Below are positions 26,635 to 37,765 of a DNA stretch of 64,000 bases, piece by piece. Source of the stretch: ZC4RG30 sp964455685. Its GTDB lineage: Bacteria > Pseudomonadota > Gammaproteobacteria > Steroidobacterales > Steroidobacteraceae. Positions within the stretch are counted from its first letter, which is position 1. Every line of letters begins with the position of its first letter. Location of the stretch: NCBI GenBank assembly GCA_964455685.1, contig CAYVZE010000002.1, positions 1-64,000 of the forward strand. The letters run 5' to 3'. The translations under genes and the position numbers were made by a program. The notes below the pieces were generated by a model, which was not told where the DNA came from, ran no database searches, and worked only from the letters and a program-made list of their open reading frames with translations.

Positions 26635-28479
26635 ATGGTCACTCGTCGCGATTTCCACCGGCTTTCCGTTGCCGCCGCCGTCTCCGCGCTGCCCGCGGCG
26701 GGTTTCGGCCAGTCCTCGGCACCCCTGCCAGCGGGCGTGCGCCGCATCGAGGAAGTGCTCACCCTCAAGTCCGAGGTGCATGGCACGCACGGCATCGTCG
26801 CGGCCGGCACGCAGTACACCGTCGATGCCGGCCTGCGCATCCTGGCCGCCGGAGGCAATGCCGTCGATGCCGGCGTGGCGGCAGTGTTCGCCGCCGCGGT
26901 CAACGAGTTCTCCCATTTCGGCCTGGGTGGCGAGGCGCCCGCCATGGTGTACCACGCGGCCAACCGCAAGGTCAGCGTCGTTTCGGGACAGGGCGTGGCG
27001 CCGAGGGCGGCGCGGCCCGAGCGCTTCCCGCGGGGCGTGATCCCGGGCAACGGCCCCAGCGCCGGCACCGTGCCAGCCGTGGTCGATGCCATGGCGCTGA
27101 CGCTGCAGCGCTTCGGCACCCTGTCGCTGGGCGAGGTGCTCGAGCCCGCGATCCGCCTGGCCGACGGATTCCCCATGTACACCGGATTGCGCATGGCGCT
27201 GCTGGTGTACCGGGAGGCCACCTCGCGCTGGGAGGCCGCGCGTCGTACGTATTACCCTGAAGGACGGGTGGCCGAGGACGGCGAGATCTTCCGCCAGCCC
27301 AACCTCGCAGCCACGCTGCGTGCCCTGGTCGAGGCCGAGCGCGCGGCGCTGGCGGCCGGGGCCGACCGGACCAGGGCCATCGAGGCAGCGCGCGACGCTT
27401 TCTACAAGGGCGGGATCGCGCGCCGCATCGCCGCCGCCGTGCAGGCCGATGGCGGATTGCTCGACTACGACGACCTGGCCGGCTACCGCGGCAGGGTGGA
27501 GACGCCGGTCAGCGTGCGCTTCCACGGCTGCGAGATCCACAAGCCCGGTTTCTGGAGCCAGGGCCCGACGCTGCTGATGACGCTGAACATCCTCGAGGCC
27601 GCGGGCATCGAGAGGATGCGGCCGGGCAGCGAGACCTACCTGCACACGCTGGCCGAGGCGATCAAGCTGGCCTTCGACGACCGCAATGCCTGGTTCGGCG
27701 ACCCGCTGTTCGCGCAGGTGCCGGCCGAGGGCCTGCTGTCGAAGTCCTATGCCGCCGCGCGCGCCGCGCAGATCGGCGAGCAGGCGTCGCTGGAACATCG
27801 CTACGGCAATCCCTGGGTCCACCAGAAGGGCGGCCGGCGCCCCGCGAATCCCTTCGTGCCGCGGCGGCTCGGGCGTCCCGGCGACCCGGTGGCCGACACC
27901 ACCGCCATCGAGGTGGTGGATGCGGAGGGCAACCTGTTCAGCTGCACGCCCAGCTCGGGCTGGCTGATCGGCGGCGCCTACATCGCCGGCGACACCGGCG
28001 TGCCGCTGTCGAACCGCCTGACGGTGTTCGACCTCGATCCGGCCAGCCCCAATGCGCTGGTCGGCGGCAAGCGGCCGCGCACCACGCTCTCGCCCACCAT
28101 CGTCACGCGGGATGGCCAGCCCTTCATGGCAGTGGGCACTCCCGGCGGTGATGGCCAGGACCAGCACATCGCGCAGACCCTGCTCAACGTGCTGCTCGGG
28201 CGGTACAACCTGCAGCAGGCGCTGGAGGCGCCGCGCATCGAGTCCTCGCATTTCCACGGCTCGTTCGGCGAGAAGCGCGATACGCCGGGCGGACTGGACG
28301 TGGAGGCGCGCTTCCCTGCCGAGGTGATCACGGGGCTGATGCGGCGCGGGCATCGCGTGCGTGTGCTGGGCGACTTCGACATCGCCACCGCTGGCGTGGC
28401 GGTGGGCATCGACCCGCGCCACGGCACGCTGCGCGGCGGCGCCGACGTGCGTGGCGAGCGGCTGGCCTTCGGCTGGTAG
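26635..28479 (+). CDS. gamma-glutamyltransferase-family hydrolase, Tat leader
   Basis: A 614-residue Ntn-hydrolase precursor, matured by self-cleavage into two subunits. The twin-arginine leader is VTRRDFHRLS. The small-subunit start is DTTAIEVVDAEGN: one of the Thr residues at about 421-422 would be the nucleophile after cleavage. The GNLFSCTPSSGWLIGG loop follows. The large subunit has GGNAVDAGVAA. Members hydrolyse gamma-glutamyl bonds (glutathione), but relatives are acylases, so the substrate is open. It lies 61 bases after the permease gene and is probably the last gene of that operon. Confidence 0.9.
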   Translation: MVTRRDFHRLSVAAAVSALPAAGFGQSSAPLPAGVRRIEEVLTLKSEVHGTHGIVAAGTQYTVDAGLRILAAGGNAVDAGVAAVFAAAVNEFSHFGLGGEAPAMVYHAANRKVSVVSGQGVAPRAARPERFPRGVIPGNGPSAGTVPAVVDAMALTLQRFGTLSLGEVLEPAIRLADGFPMYTGLRMALLVYREATSRWEAARRTYYPEGRVAEDGEIFRQPNLAATLRALVEAERAALAAGADRTRAIEAARDAFYKGGIARRIAAAVQADGGLLDYDDLAGYRGRVETPVSVRFHGCEIHKPGFWSQGPTLLMTLNILEAAGIERMRPGSETYLHTLAEAIKLAFDDRNAWFGDPLFAQVPAEGLLSKSYAAARAAQIGEQASLEHRYGNPWVHQKGGRRPANPFVPRRLGRPGDPVADTTAIEVVDAEGNLFSCTPSSGWLIGGAYIAGDTGVPLSNRLTVFDLDPASPNALVGGKRPRTTLSPTIVTRDGQPFMAVGTPGGDGQDQHIAQTLLNVLLGRYNLQQALEAPRIESSHFHGSFGEKRDTPGGLDVEARFPAEVITGLMRRGHRVRVLGDFDIATAGVAVGIDPRHGTLRGGADVRGERLAFGW

Positions 28480-28508
28480 GGGAGGCTGCGCCGGGCGCGC
28501 GCCTCCTT

Positions 28509-28514
28509 TATATT
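28509..28514 (+). promoter_or_regulatory. candidate -10 element (TATATT)
   Basis: TATATT stands out in GC-rich sequence 28 bases before the GTG start of the DUF3297 gene. No convincing -35 is seen. Similar isolated TATA-type boxes followed by GC-rich sequence precede rdgC and the RND operon. Confidence 0.4.
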
Positions 28515-28541
28515 CCGCGCTTTCGCGAAGGAGCCCGGAAA

Positions 28542-28778
28542 GTGTCCGATACGTTGCCAGACCGCCTGTGCGTCGATCCCTCCAGTCCGTGGTATGACGA
28601 GAAGATCCTCGCCCGCAACGTGGGTATCCGCCTGAACGGCATCGAGCGCACCAACGTCGAGGAATACTGCGTGTCCGAGGGCTGGATCCGCTCGGCCGTG
28701 GGCAAGACCCTGGATCGCCGCGGCAAGCCGCTGACCATCATGCTCCGCGGCAAGGTCGAGCCCTTCTTCAAGGACTGA
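28542..28778 (+). CDS. DUF3297 family protein
   Basis: A 78-residue cytosolic protein conserved end to end in proteobacteria (DTLPDRLCVDPSSPWYD, NVEEYCVSEGWIR, VGKTLDRRGKPLT, VEPFF). The function is unknown. The start is GTG at 28542, which gives the family's N-terminus; AAGGAG lies 11 bases upstream. It is monocistronic by layout, with its own TATATT box and a hairpin after the stop. Confidence 0.92.
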   Translation: MSDTLPDRLCVDPSSPWYDEKILARNVGIRLNGIERTNVEEYCVSEGWIRSAVGKTLDRRGKPLTIMLRGKVEPFFKD

Positions 28779-28794
28779 AGCAGGGAAGGTGGCG

Positions 28795-28816
28795 GGCCCG
28801 GGACCGCGCCCGGGCC
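28795..28816. terminator. GC hairpin between convergent genes
   Basis: GGCCCGGG (28795-28802) and CCCGGGCC (28809-28816) form a perfect 8-bp stem with a six-base loop, between the DUF3297 and gloA stops. It has no T-tract, so Rho may assist. Confidence 0.45.
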
Positions 28817-28820
28817 ATCC

Positions 28821-29240
28821 TTACCAGGTGCCGGTGTTCGGCATCTCGCTCCAGGGGGAGCGCGGCGGCAGCGCTTCGCCCTTCTGCAGCAGCTCGATGG
28901 AGATCTGGTCCGGCGAGCGCACGAAGGCCATGCGGCCGTCGCGTGGCGGGCGCAGGATGGTGACGCCATGTTTCTGCAGCCGCTCGCAGGCGGCGTAGAT
29001 GTCGTCCACCTCGTAGGCGAGGTGCCCGAAGTTCCTGCCGCCGGTGTACTGCTCCGGATCCCAGTTGTACGTCAGTTCCACCTGCGCCTCGTGCTGGCCG
29101 GGCGCGGCCAGGAATACCAGCGTGAAGCGCCCCTGCGGGACTTCCTTCCGGCTGACCTCCTCGAGGCCCAGCGCGTCGCAGTAGAAACGCAGCGACTCCT
29201 CGAGGTCCGTGACGCGGACCATGGTGTGCAGGTATTTCAT
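28821..29240 (-). CDS. gloA: lactoylglutathione lyase (glyoxalase I)
   Basis: A 139-residue VOC-fold metalloenzyme that isomerises the hemithioacetal of methylglyoxal and glutathione to S-lactoylglutathione. Metal ligands are in place: His5 (YLHTMVRV), Glu in VELTYNW, His in FGHLAYEV and Glu in ISIELLQKG. The GRNFGHLAYEVDDIY block is typical. The ATG at 29240 matches the family start. It is cytosolic. It lies downstream of the UDG-like gene on the same strand with a 20-base gap. Confidence 0.94.
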   Translation of the reverse strand: MKYLHTMVRVTDLEESLRFYCDALGLEEVSRKEVPQGRFTLVFLAAPGQHEAQVELTYNWDPEQYTGGRNFGHLAYEVDDIYAACERLQKHGVTILRPPRDGRMAFVRSPDQISIELLQKGEALPPRSPWSEMPNTGTW

Positions 29241-29260
29241 GGACCGATTGTACGGCCGGA

Positions 29261-29928
29261 TCAGCGCTCGTCCGCAAGCGCCCGGCGCAGCCCGTCGCGG
29301 AACTGCGTGGCGCCGCCCATGGAGGGATGGCGCAGCGGCGTGGCCTCGATGCCCAGCTCGGCCAGCGAGGCGGCCGCGTTGCGGCCCACGGCAAAGCAGC
29401 GCACCCCGGGAATGGCCGCAAGCAGCGCCTCGAGCACCGGCAGGCCGGCGCGGCGCTCCGACGGCAGCGGGCTGCGGTTCGACTGCAGCAGGCCCGGCTT
29501 GTGCGGGTGGAAGGGACAGGCATTCCACAGCCAGGTGTCCCCGGCGCGGCCGAGGGCATGCAGGGTGCCCCACACCGTGGTGGCCGAGGGTTCGCTCCAG
29601 GGGCGCTCGCGCGTGGAGAGCCGGCGGCCGCCGATATCCACGCGGGGGATGGCGCCTTCAAGCATCAGCCGCTCGCTGGTGAAGGGGATGCCACTGACAT
29701 GCGCGCCCTGGTAGCCGGCGGCCTCTCCCAGCAGCAGCCAGCGCGGACGCACCGAGAAGAAGGCCTTCAGGCGTTCGCGCCGGCCCGCCGCTGCATCCGG
29801 CACGGCATCGGTGCCGGGATCCTGGTCCAGCCAGGGATTGAAAGTATGGGGGCCGGCCGGCACCAGCAGCCGCTTGAAGAACAGGTGGAGGGCGGGCGCA
29901 TCCGCCGCCATGTCGCCTGCCCGGCGGC

Positions 29929-29932
<4 letters not shown>
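29261..29932 (-). CDS. uracil-DNA glycosylase-superfamily protein
   Basis: A 223-residue protein of the UDG-like fold. Seen: FNPWLDQDP, LLLGEAAGYQGAHVSGIPFTSE (reminiscent of the GE-x-P-G loop), a WNACPFHPHK strand end, and LRHPSMGG with His and Ser as in the leucine loop. The key Asp/Glu of classic UDG families is not obvious, so it may recognise another lesion or be a non-catalytic relative. The GTG start overlaps the tex stop (GTGA), implying co-translation with tex. Confidence 0.78.
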
Positions 29933-32277
<2,345 letters not shown>

Positions 32278-32349
32278 GTCCGGTGGCTCGGCAGAAAGGG
32301 AGCCGAACTATGCAGAATGCGCCTGCACCCAACAAGACTTGAAATTGGT

Positions 32350-32369
32350 GCGCCTGCTGCCGCAGGCGC
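32350..32369 (-). terminator. hairpin after the MFS transporter gene
   Basis: GCGCCTGC (32350-32357) and GCAGGCGC (32362-32369) form an 8-bp stem with a four-base loop, ten bases past the minus-strand stop at 32379. In that direction the following bases are ACCAATTTC, a weak T-tract. Confidence 0.5.
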
Positions 32370-32378
32370 GGGCGGCAC

Positions 32379-33713
32379 TCAGGTGGATTCGCGCGCCGCC
32401 CACTCGCGGTTCAGGGCCAGCGCCGTCAGCGTGCAGATCACGCCCGACAGCAGGTACAGGCCCACCGACCACAGCCCGAGGTTCGAGGCCAGCAGCAGCG
32501 CGACCAGCGGCGCGAAGCCGGCGCCGATGAACCACGCCGAATTGGACACGATGGCCGCGCCGGTGTAGCGGTGCACCGCCGGCAGCTTGTTGTTGATCAC
32601 GCCCGAGGACTGGCCGAATGACAGTCCCAGCAGCACGAAGCCGCCGATCATGTACAGCGCCTCGCCGAGCTGGCCGGCATCGAGCAGCTGCGGCGCGAAG
32701 CCGCTGTAGGCGCCGATCAGTCCCGCCGACACGCCGAGCACGGCGCGGCGACCGACCCGGTCGGCCAGGAAGCCGGAGAACACGATGGCGCCCACGCACA
32801 CCAGCGCGCCGATGCCCTCGAGGATCAGGAAGCGGACCGGTTGGTCAGGGTAGTGCAGCTGCACCCACGACAGCGGGAACACCGACACCAGGTGGAACAG
32901 CGCGAAGCTGGCCAGTGGCGCGAAGGCCCCCAGCGCGATGATGCGCCACTCGCTGAACAGCGTACGGAAGGGCGGTGAGGGCGTGAGCTCGCGCGAGGCG
33001 AAGGCGCGCTCGAACTCGGGCGTGGCCACCAGGCGAAGCCTTGCGAACAGCGCCACCGTGTTGATGGCCAGCGCGACGAAGAAGGGATAGCGCCAGCCCC
33101 AGCTGATGAAGTCGTGCTGTTCCAGCAGCGCGAGGAAATAGGCGAACAGCGCGCAGGCCAGCGCCAGGCCCAGCGGCGCGCCGAGCTGCGGCACCATGGC
33201 GTACCAGCCGCGGCGCTCCCGGGGTGCATTCAGCGCCAGCAGCGAGGGCAGGCCGTCCCATGCGCCGCCCCAGGCAATGCCCTGGCAGAGCCGGAACAGC
33301 GCCAGCAGCCAGGCGCTGAGCGCGCCCACCTGCGCGTGTCCCGGCAGCAGCGAGATCACCATCGTCGAGCCGCCGAGCAGGAACAATGCGATGGTCAGCT
33401 TCACGCCGCGGCCGTAGCGACGGTCGATGGCGGTGAACAGCAGCGTGCCGATGGGACGGCCGACGAAGGCCAGCGAGAAGATCGCGAACGAATAAAGCGT
33501 GCCGGTCAGCGCATCGACATAGGGGAACACCACCGACGGGAACACCAGCACCGAGGCGATGGCGTAGACGAAGAAGTCGAAGAACTCGCTGGTGCGGCCG
33601 ATGATGACCCCGACCACGATGTCGCCGGGCGATACCGTGCCGTGGCGCGCGTTGACTTGTCGCGCGTCGCGCTCGAGTTCGGAAGAGTTTGCCGGGGACG
33701 CGGTGATAGCCAT
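32379..33713 (-). CDS. MFS transporter, MHS (metabolite:H+ symporter) type
   Basis: A 444-residue inner-membrane transporter with twelve hydrophobic helices. The start of TM1 (GRTSEFFDFFVYAIAS) and the loop 2-3 motif FTAIDRRYGRGVK match the MHS branch, which takes up organic acids such as citrate, ketoglutarate or shikimate. The central loop (RLVATPEFERAF) is also typical of that branch. The substrate cannot be told. It has its own hairpin after the stop and is divergent from the quinol oxidase operon. Confidence 0.9.
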   Translation of the reverse strand: MAITASPANSSELERDARQVNARHGTVSPGDIVVGVIIGRTSEFFDFFVYAIASVLVFPSVVFPYVDALTGTLYSFAIFSLAFVGRPIGTLLFTAIDRRYGRGVKLTIALFLLGGSTMVISLLPGHAQVGALSAWLLALFRLCQGIAWGGAWDGLPSLLALNAPRERRGWYAMVPQLGAPLGLALACALFAYFLALLEQHDFISWGWRYPFFVALAINTVALFARLRLVATPEFERAFASRELTPSPPFRTLFSEWRIIALGAFAPLASFALFHLVSVFPLSWVQLHYPDQPVRFLILEGIGALVCVGAIVFSGFLADRVGRRAVLGVSAGLIGAYSGFAPQLLDAGQLGEALYMIGGFVLLGLSFGQSSGVINNKLPAVHRYTGAAIVSNSAWFIGAGFAPLVALLLASNLGLWSVGLYLLSGVICTLTALALNREWAAREST

Positions 33714-33865
33714 GCCGGTTCCTGCAGTCGCGAGCCCTTATCGCACGGGCCACGAGGTCATTGCAATACGGGAAATCCTACTTGCAGACGCGCCGCTTCA
33801 GGAGCAATGTCCGCGTATCCGCGACAGCACGCCTGAGAGTCGACTTGCTGCAGCAGATCACACAT

Positions 33866-34780
33866 ATGCTGAAACGCCACAAGGCTATCGCCTTGGTGCC
33901 GCTGGCCTGCTTCCTGGTTTCATGCGGCGGTGCAGTACTCGATCCCGCGGGTGATATCGCCCGCCAGCAGCGCGACCTCATCTACATCTCCACCGGCCTG
34001 ATGCTGCTGATCATCGTGCCGGTGATGATCCTGACGGTGATCTTCGCCTGGCATTACCGCAAGGGCGGCAAGGGTACCTATGACCCCCACTTCGACCACT
34101 CCACCACGCTGGAGCTGGCCATCTGGTCGGCCCCGCTGCTGATCATCATCGCGCTGGGCGCGCTGACCTGGGCCAGTACCCACCTGCTGGACCCCTTCCG
34201 GCCGCTGCCGGCGAAGGAAGGGCGCGAACCGCTGGTGGTACAGGTGGTATCGCTCGACTGGAAGTGGCTGTTCATCTACCCCGGGGAGGGCGTGGCCACG
34301 GTGAACGAGCTGGTGCTGCCGGTGGACCGCCCGGTGCGCTTCGACATCACCTCCTCGAACATGATGAACACCTTCTACGTGCCCACGCTGGCCGGCATGA
34401 TCTATGCCATGCCCGGCATGCGCAGCCAGCTGCATGCCGTGCTCGACCGCGAAGTGGAGTCGCACGGGTACTCGGCCAACTACAGCGGCGCGGGATTCAC
34501 GCACATGCGTTTCCGCTTCGAAGGCGTCGACGACGCGGGCTTCGATGACTGGGTGCAGCGCGTGCGCTCCAGCGGCAATGCCTTCGACCTGCCGGCCTAC
34601 CGCGAGCTGCTCAAGCCCTCCGAAAGGGTGCCCGTGATGCACTTCGGCAGCATCGATCCGGACCTGTTCCGCCGCACCGTGGAGCGCTGCATCGAGCCGG
34701 GCACGCAGTGCATGAGCGAATGGATGCAACACCATGATCATCGGGCCGGCGGCGCCGCGCCCGGGGATGCTTCGCCGTGA
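33866..34780 (+). CDS. cyoA: cytochrome bo-type ubiquinol oxidase subunit II
   Basis: A 304-residue lipoprotein subunit (lipobox FLVSC) with two helices (about 30-60 and 75-100) and a periplasmic cupredoxin domain. The Cu-A ligands of cytochrome c oxidases are missing and the region reads ANYSGAGFTHM, which marks a quinol oxidase. The start MLKRHKAIALVPL was chosen for its signal; the open frame extends upstream to 33761 without a ribosome site. It is first of five genes with 1-4-base overlaps (cyoABCD-surf1). A C-terminal His/Gly tail is present. Confidence 0.95.
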   Translation: MLKRHKAIALVPLACFLVSCGGAVLDPAGDIARQQRDLIYISTGLMLLIIVPVMILTVIFAWHYRKGGKGTYDPHFDHSTTLELAIWSAPLLIIIALGALTWASTHLLDPFRPLPAKEGREPLVVQVVSLDWKWLFIYPGEGVATVNELVLPVDRPVRFDITSSNMMNTFYVPTLAGMIYAMPGMRSQLHAVLDREVESHGYSANYSGAGFTHMRFRFEGVDDAGFDDWVQRVRSSGNAFDLPAYRELLKPSERVPVMHFGSIDPDLFRRTVERCIEPGTQCMSEWMQHHDHRAGGAAPGDASP

Positions 34781-36768
34781 ACGATACTTCGCTGACCAGA
34801 ATGATCTTCGGGCGCCTGTCGTGGGAATCCTTCCCCGTCCATGAGCCCATCCTCGTCTGGACCTTCGTCGTGGTGGCCCTGCTGGGCATCGGGCTGGTCG
34901 CGGTGGTCAGCAAGTACCGGCTGTGGGGCTGGCTGTGGCGCGAGTGGCTGACGTCGGTCGACCACAAGAAGATCGGCATCATGTACATCATCCTGGGCAT
35001 CGTGATGCTGCTGCGCGGCTTCGCGGATGCCATCATGATGAGGCTGCAGCAGGCCTGGGCCTTCGGTGGCAGCGAGGGCTACCTCGACGCCCACCACTAC
35101 GACCAGATCTTCAGTGCCCACGGCACGATCATGATCTTCTTCGTCGCGATCCCGCTCATCGTGGGCATCGTGAACTACGTGATGCCGCTGCAGATCGGCG
35201 CGCGCGACGTGGCCTTCCCGTACCTGAACAGCCTGAGCCTGTGGCTGACCGTGGCCGGGGCCCTGCTGGTGATGATCTCGCTGTTCGTGGGCGAATTCAG
35301 CCGCGGCGGCTGGCTCAACTACGTGCCGGTGACCAACATCGAGAACAGTCCGGACACGGGGCCGGACTACTATCTATGGGCGCTGCAGATCGCCGGCGTG
35401 GGTACCACGCTGTCGGCGATCAACATGGTCACAACCATCATCAAGATGCGCGCCCCCGGCATGACGCTGATGAAGATGCCGGTGTTCACGTGGACTGCAC
35501 TGTGCAGCAACGTACTGGCCATCGCCATCTTCCCGGCGCTGACCGCGGCCTTCGCGATGCTGTTGCTGGACCGCTACATCGGCACCAACTTCTTCACCAA
35601 CGACCTCGGCGGCAACCCGATGATGTACTGGAACCTCGTGTGGGTGTGGGGGCACCCGGAGGTCTACGTGCTCATCCTGCCGGTGTTCGGCATCTTCTCC
35701 GAGGTGACCTCCACCTTCTGCGGCAAGCGGCTGTTCGGCTACTCGTCCATGGTGTACGCCACGGTGGTGATCACCATCCTGTCGTACCTGGTGTGGCTGC
35801 ACCACTTCTTCACCATGGGTTCTGGCGCCAGCGTCAACAGCTTCTTCGGCATCGCCACGATGGTGATCTCCATCCCCACCGGCGCGAAGATCTTCAACTG
35901 GCTGTTCACCATGTACCGCGGCCAGATCCGCTACGAGCTGCCGATGATGTGGACGGTGGCCTTCATCCTCACCTTCGTGGTGGGCGGCATGACGGGCGTG
36001 ATGCTGGCCATCCCGCCGGCGGACTTCGTGCTGCACAACACGCTGTTCCTGGTGGCGCACTTCCACAACGTGATCATCGGCGGCGTGGTGTTCGGCCTGT
36101 TTGCCGGCATGTACTACTGGTTCCCGAAGGCCTTCGGGTTCCGCATGGATCCCTTCTGGGGCAAGGTGACCTTCTGGGGCTGGGTGATCGGTTACTGGCT
36201 GGCGTGGACGCCGATCTACGTGGCCGGCCTGATGGGTACCACCCGCCGCGTGCGCATGTTCGACGACCCGGACCTGAAGATCTGGTTCGTGATCGCGATG
36301 ATCGGCGCGCTGATCATCCTGGTGGGTATCGTGGCGTTCGTGATCCAGATCATCGTCAGCATCAGGAACCGCGACAAGCTGCGCGATACCACCGGCGATC
36401 CGTGGAACGGCCGCACGCTGGAGTGGGCCACCACCTCGCCGCCGCCGTTCTACAACTTCGCCTTCACGCCGGTGGTGCATGACCTCGACGCCTGGTACGA
36501 CATGAAGAGCCGCGGCGCGCAGCGCCCGGCCGGCCCGTACCGCCCCATCCACATGCCGCGCAACACCGGCACGGGCGTGATCGTCTCGGCGCTGGCGCTG
36601 GTGCTGGGCTTCGCGATGGTCTGGTACATGTGGTGGCTGGCCGCGGTCGCCTTCGTGGCGATGGCGGCCGTGGCGATCCGCCACTGGTTCGACTACAACC
36701 GCGACTACACGGTGCCGGCCGAGGAGGTGGCGCGCGTGGAGGGCGCGGCGATGGGAGGGGCGCAATGA
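34777..36768 (+). CDS. cyoB: cytochrome bo-type ubiquinol oxidase subunit I
   Basis: 663 residues. The haem-copper core reduces O2 to water and pumps protons. Ligands seen: SAHGTIMIF (haem b His), WGHPEVYVLILP (Cu-B His cross-linked to Tyr), LHHFFTMG (two Cu-B His) and AHFHNVIIGG (haem His pair). The K-channel lysine is in PTGAKIFNW. It has about fifteen helices, with the extra N- and C-terminal helices typical of CyoB. The GTG start overlaps the cyoA stop (GTGA). Confidence 0.97.
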   Translation: MNDTSLTRMIFGRLSWESFPVHEPILVWTFVVVALLGIGLVAVVSKYRLWGWLWREWLTSVDHKKIGIMYIILGIVMLLRGFADAIMMRLQQAWAFGGSEGYLDAHHYDQIFSAHGTIMIFFVAIPLIVGIVNYVMPLQIGARDVAFPYLNSLSLWLTVAGALLVMISLFVGEFSRGGWLNYVPVTNIENSPDTGPDYYLWALQIAGVGTTLSAINMVTTIIKMRAPGMTLMKMPVFTWTALCSNVLAIAIFPALTAAFAMLLLDRYIGTNFFTNDLGGNPMMYWNLVWVWGHPEVYVLILPVFGIFSEVTSTFCGKRLFGYSSMVYATVVITILSYLVWLHHFFTMGSGASVNSFFGIATMVISIPTGAKIFNWLFTMYRGQIRYELPMMWTVAFILTFVVGGMTGVMLAIPPADFVLHNTLFLVAHFHNVIIGGVVFGLFAGMYYWFPKAFGFRMDPFWGKVTFWGWVIGYWLAWTPIYVAGLMGTTRRVRMFDDPDLKIWFVIAMIGALIILVGIVAFVIQIIVSIRNRDKLRDTTGDPWNGRTLEWATTSPPPFYNFAFTPVVHDLDAWYDMKSRGAQRPAGPYRPIHMPRNTGTGVIVSALALVLGFAMVWYMWWLAAVAFVAMAAVAIRHWFDYNRDYTVPAEEVARVEGAAMGGAQ

Positions 36769-37388
36769 GCCAGTCTCCGGGCGCCATGCCGGACGCTCCG
36801 GTCTTCTACCTCACGGAGGAAGAGGCCGTCGCCCACGACTCCGGCACCACGCTGGGGTTCTGGATCTACCTGATGAGCGATGCGCTGCTGTTCGCGGCGA
36901 TCTTCGCCACCTTCGGCGTGCTCAGCGCCAGCTTTGCCGGCGGGCCCACCCCGCACGAACTGTTCGACCTGGGGCTGGTGGCCATCAACACGGCCATCCT
37001 GCTGGTTTCGGCGTTCACCTGCGGGCTGTCGATGATCTCGATGCAGGCCGGCAATGTCGGCGCCACCCGCCTGTGGCTGGCGGTGACGGGCCTGCTGGGC
37101 GCGGCCTTCGTCGCCATCGAGTTGCACGAGTTCTCGGCCATGATCGCCGAGGGCGCCACCCCGCAGACCAGCGCCTACCTTTCGGCCTTCTTCACGCTGG
37201 TGGGTACCCACGGCCTGCACGTGAGCTTCGGCGTGGTGTGGGTGCTGGTGATGCTGGTGCAGCTGGGCCAGCGCGGCCTGCATCACGAGAACCGCCGCAG
37301 GCTGCTGTGCCTGTCGATGTTCTGGCACTTCCTCGACGTGATCTGGATTGGCGTGTTCTCCTTCGTGTACCTGATGGGGGTCCTGTAA
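36765..37388 (+). CDS. cyoC: cytochrome bo-type ubiquinol oxidase subunit III
   Basis: A 207-residue membrane subunit with five helices (FWIYLMSDALLFAAIFATF; FFTLVGTHGLHVSFG; WHFLDVIWIGVFSFVYL). Subunit III stabilises the core. The ATG overlaps the cyoB stop (ATGA), and the stop is shared with the cyoD start. Confidence 0.96.
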   Translation: MSQSPGAMPDAPVFYLTEEEAVAHDSGTTLGFWIYLMSDALLFAAIFATFGVLSASFAGGPTPHELFDLGLVAINTAILLVSAFTCGLSMISMQAGNVGATRLWLAVTGLLGAAFVAIELHEFSAMIAEGATPQTSAYLSAFFTLVGTHGLHVSFGVVWVLVMLVQLGQRGLHHENRRRLLCLSMFWHFLDVIWIGVFSFVYLMGVL

Positions 37389-37765
37389 TGAGCTCGCACG
37401 CCCACGCACACGCGGACGCCCTCGAGGTCGAAGGCTTCACGCTGAGGACCTACGTGACCGGCTTGGTGCTGTCGGCGCTGCTGACCGCGGTGCCCTTCTG
37501 GATCGTCATGACCGGCGCCATTTCCGCCAGTGGCCTGGCCAAGGCGGCGGTGATCGCCTTCGCGGTGGCGCAGATCATCGTGCAGACGGTCACGTTCCTG
37601 CACGTGAACGCCCGCGCCCAGGGCGGGTGGACGCTGATCGCCTACGTGTTCACGGCGGTGCTGCTGGTGATCACCATTGCCGGCTCCATCTGGATCATGT
37701 ACCACCTGAACCTGAACATGATGCCGGGCGTCATGCAGACCCCGGTGCCGGACCAGATACCGTGA
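37388..37765 (+). CDS. cyoD: cytochrome bo-type ubiquinol oxidase subunit IV
   Basis: 125 residues, three helices. The His/Ala-rich N-terminus (SSHAHAHAD) and the FLHVNARAQGGW segment between helices 2 and 3 are typical of CyoD. The ATG uses the last base of the cyoC TAA (TAATG). The 3' end overlaps the SURF1 gene start by four bases. Confidence 0.94.
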   Translation: MSSHAHAHADALEVEGFTLRTYVTGLVLSALLTAVPFWIVMTGAISASGLAKAAVIAFAVAQIIVQTVTFLHVNARAQGGWTLIAYVFTAVLLVITIAGSIWIMYHLNLNMMPGVMQTPVPDQIP

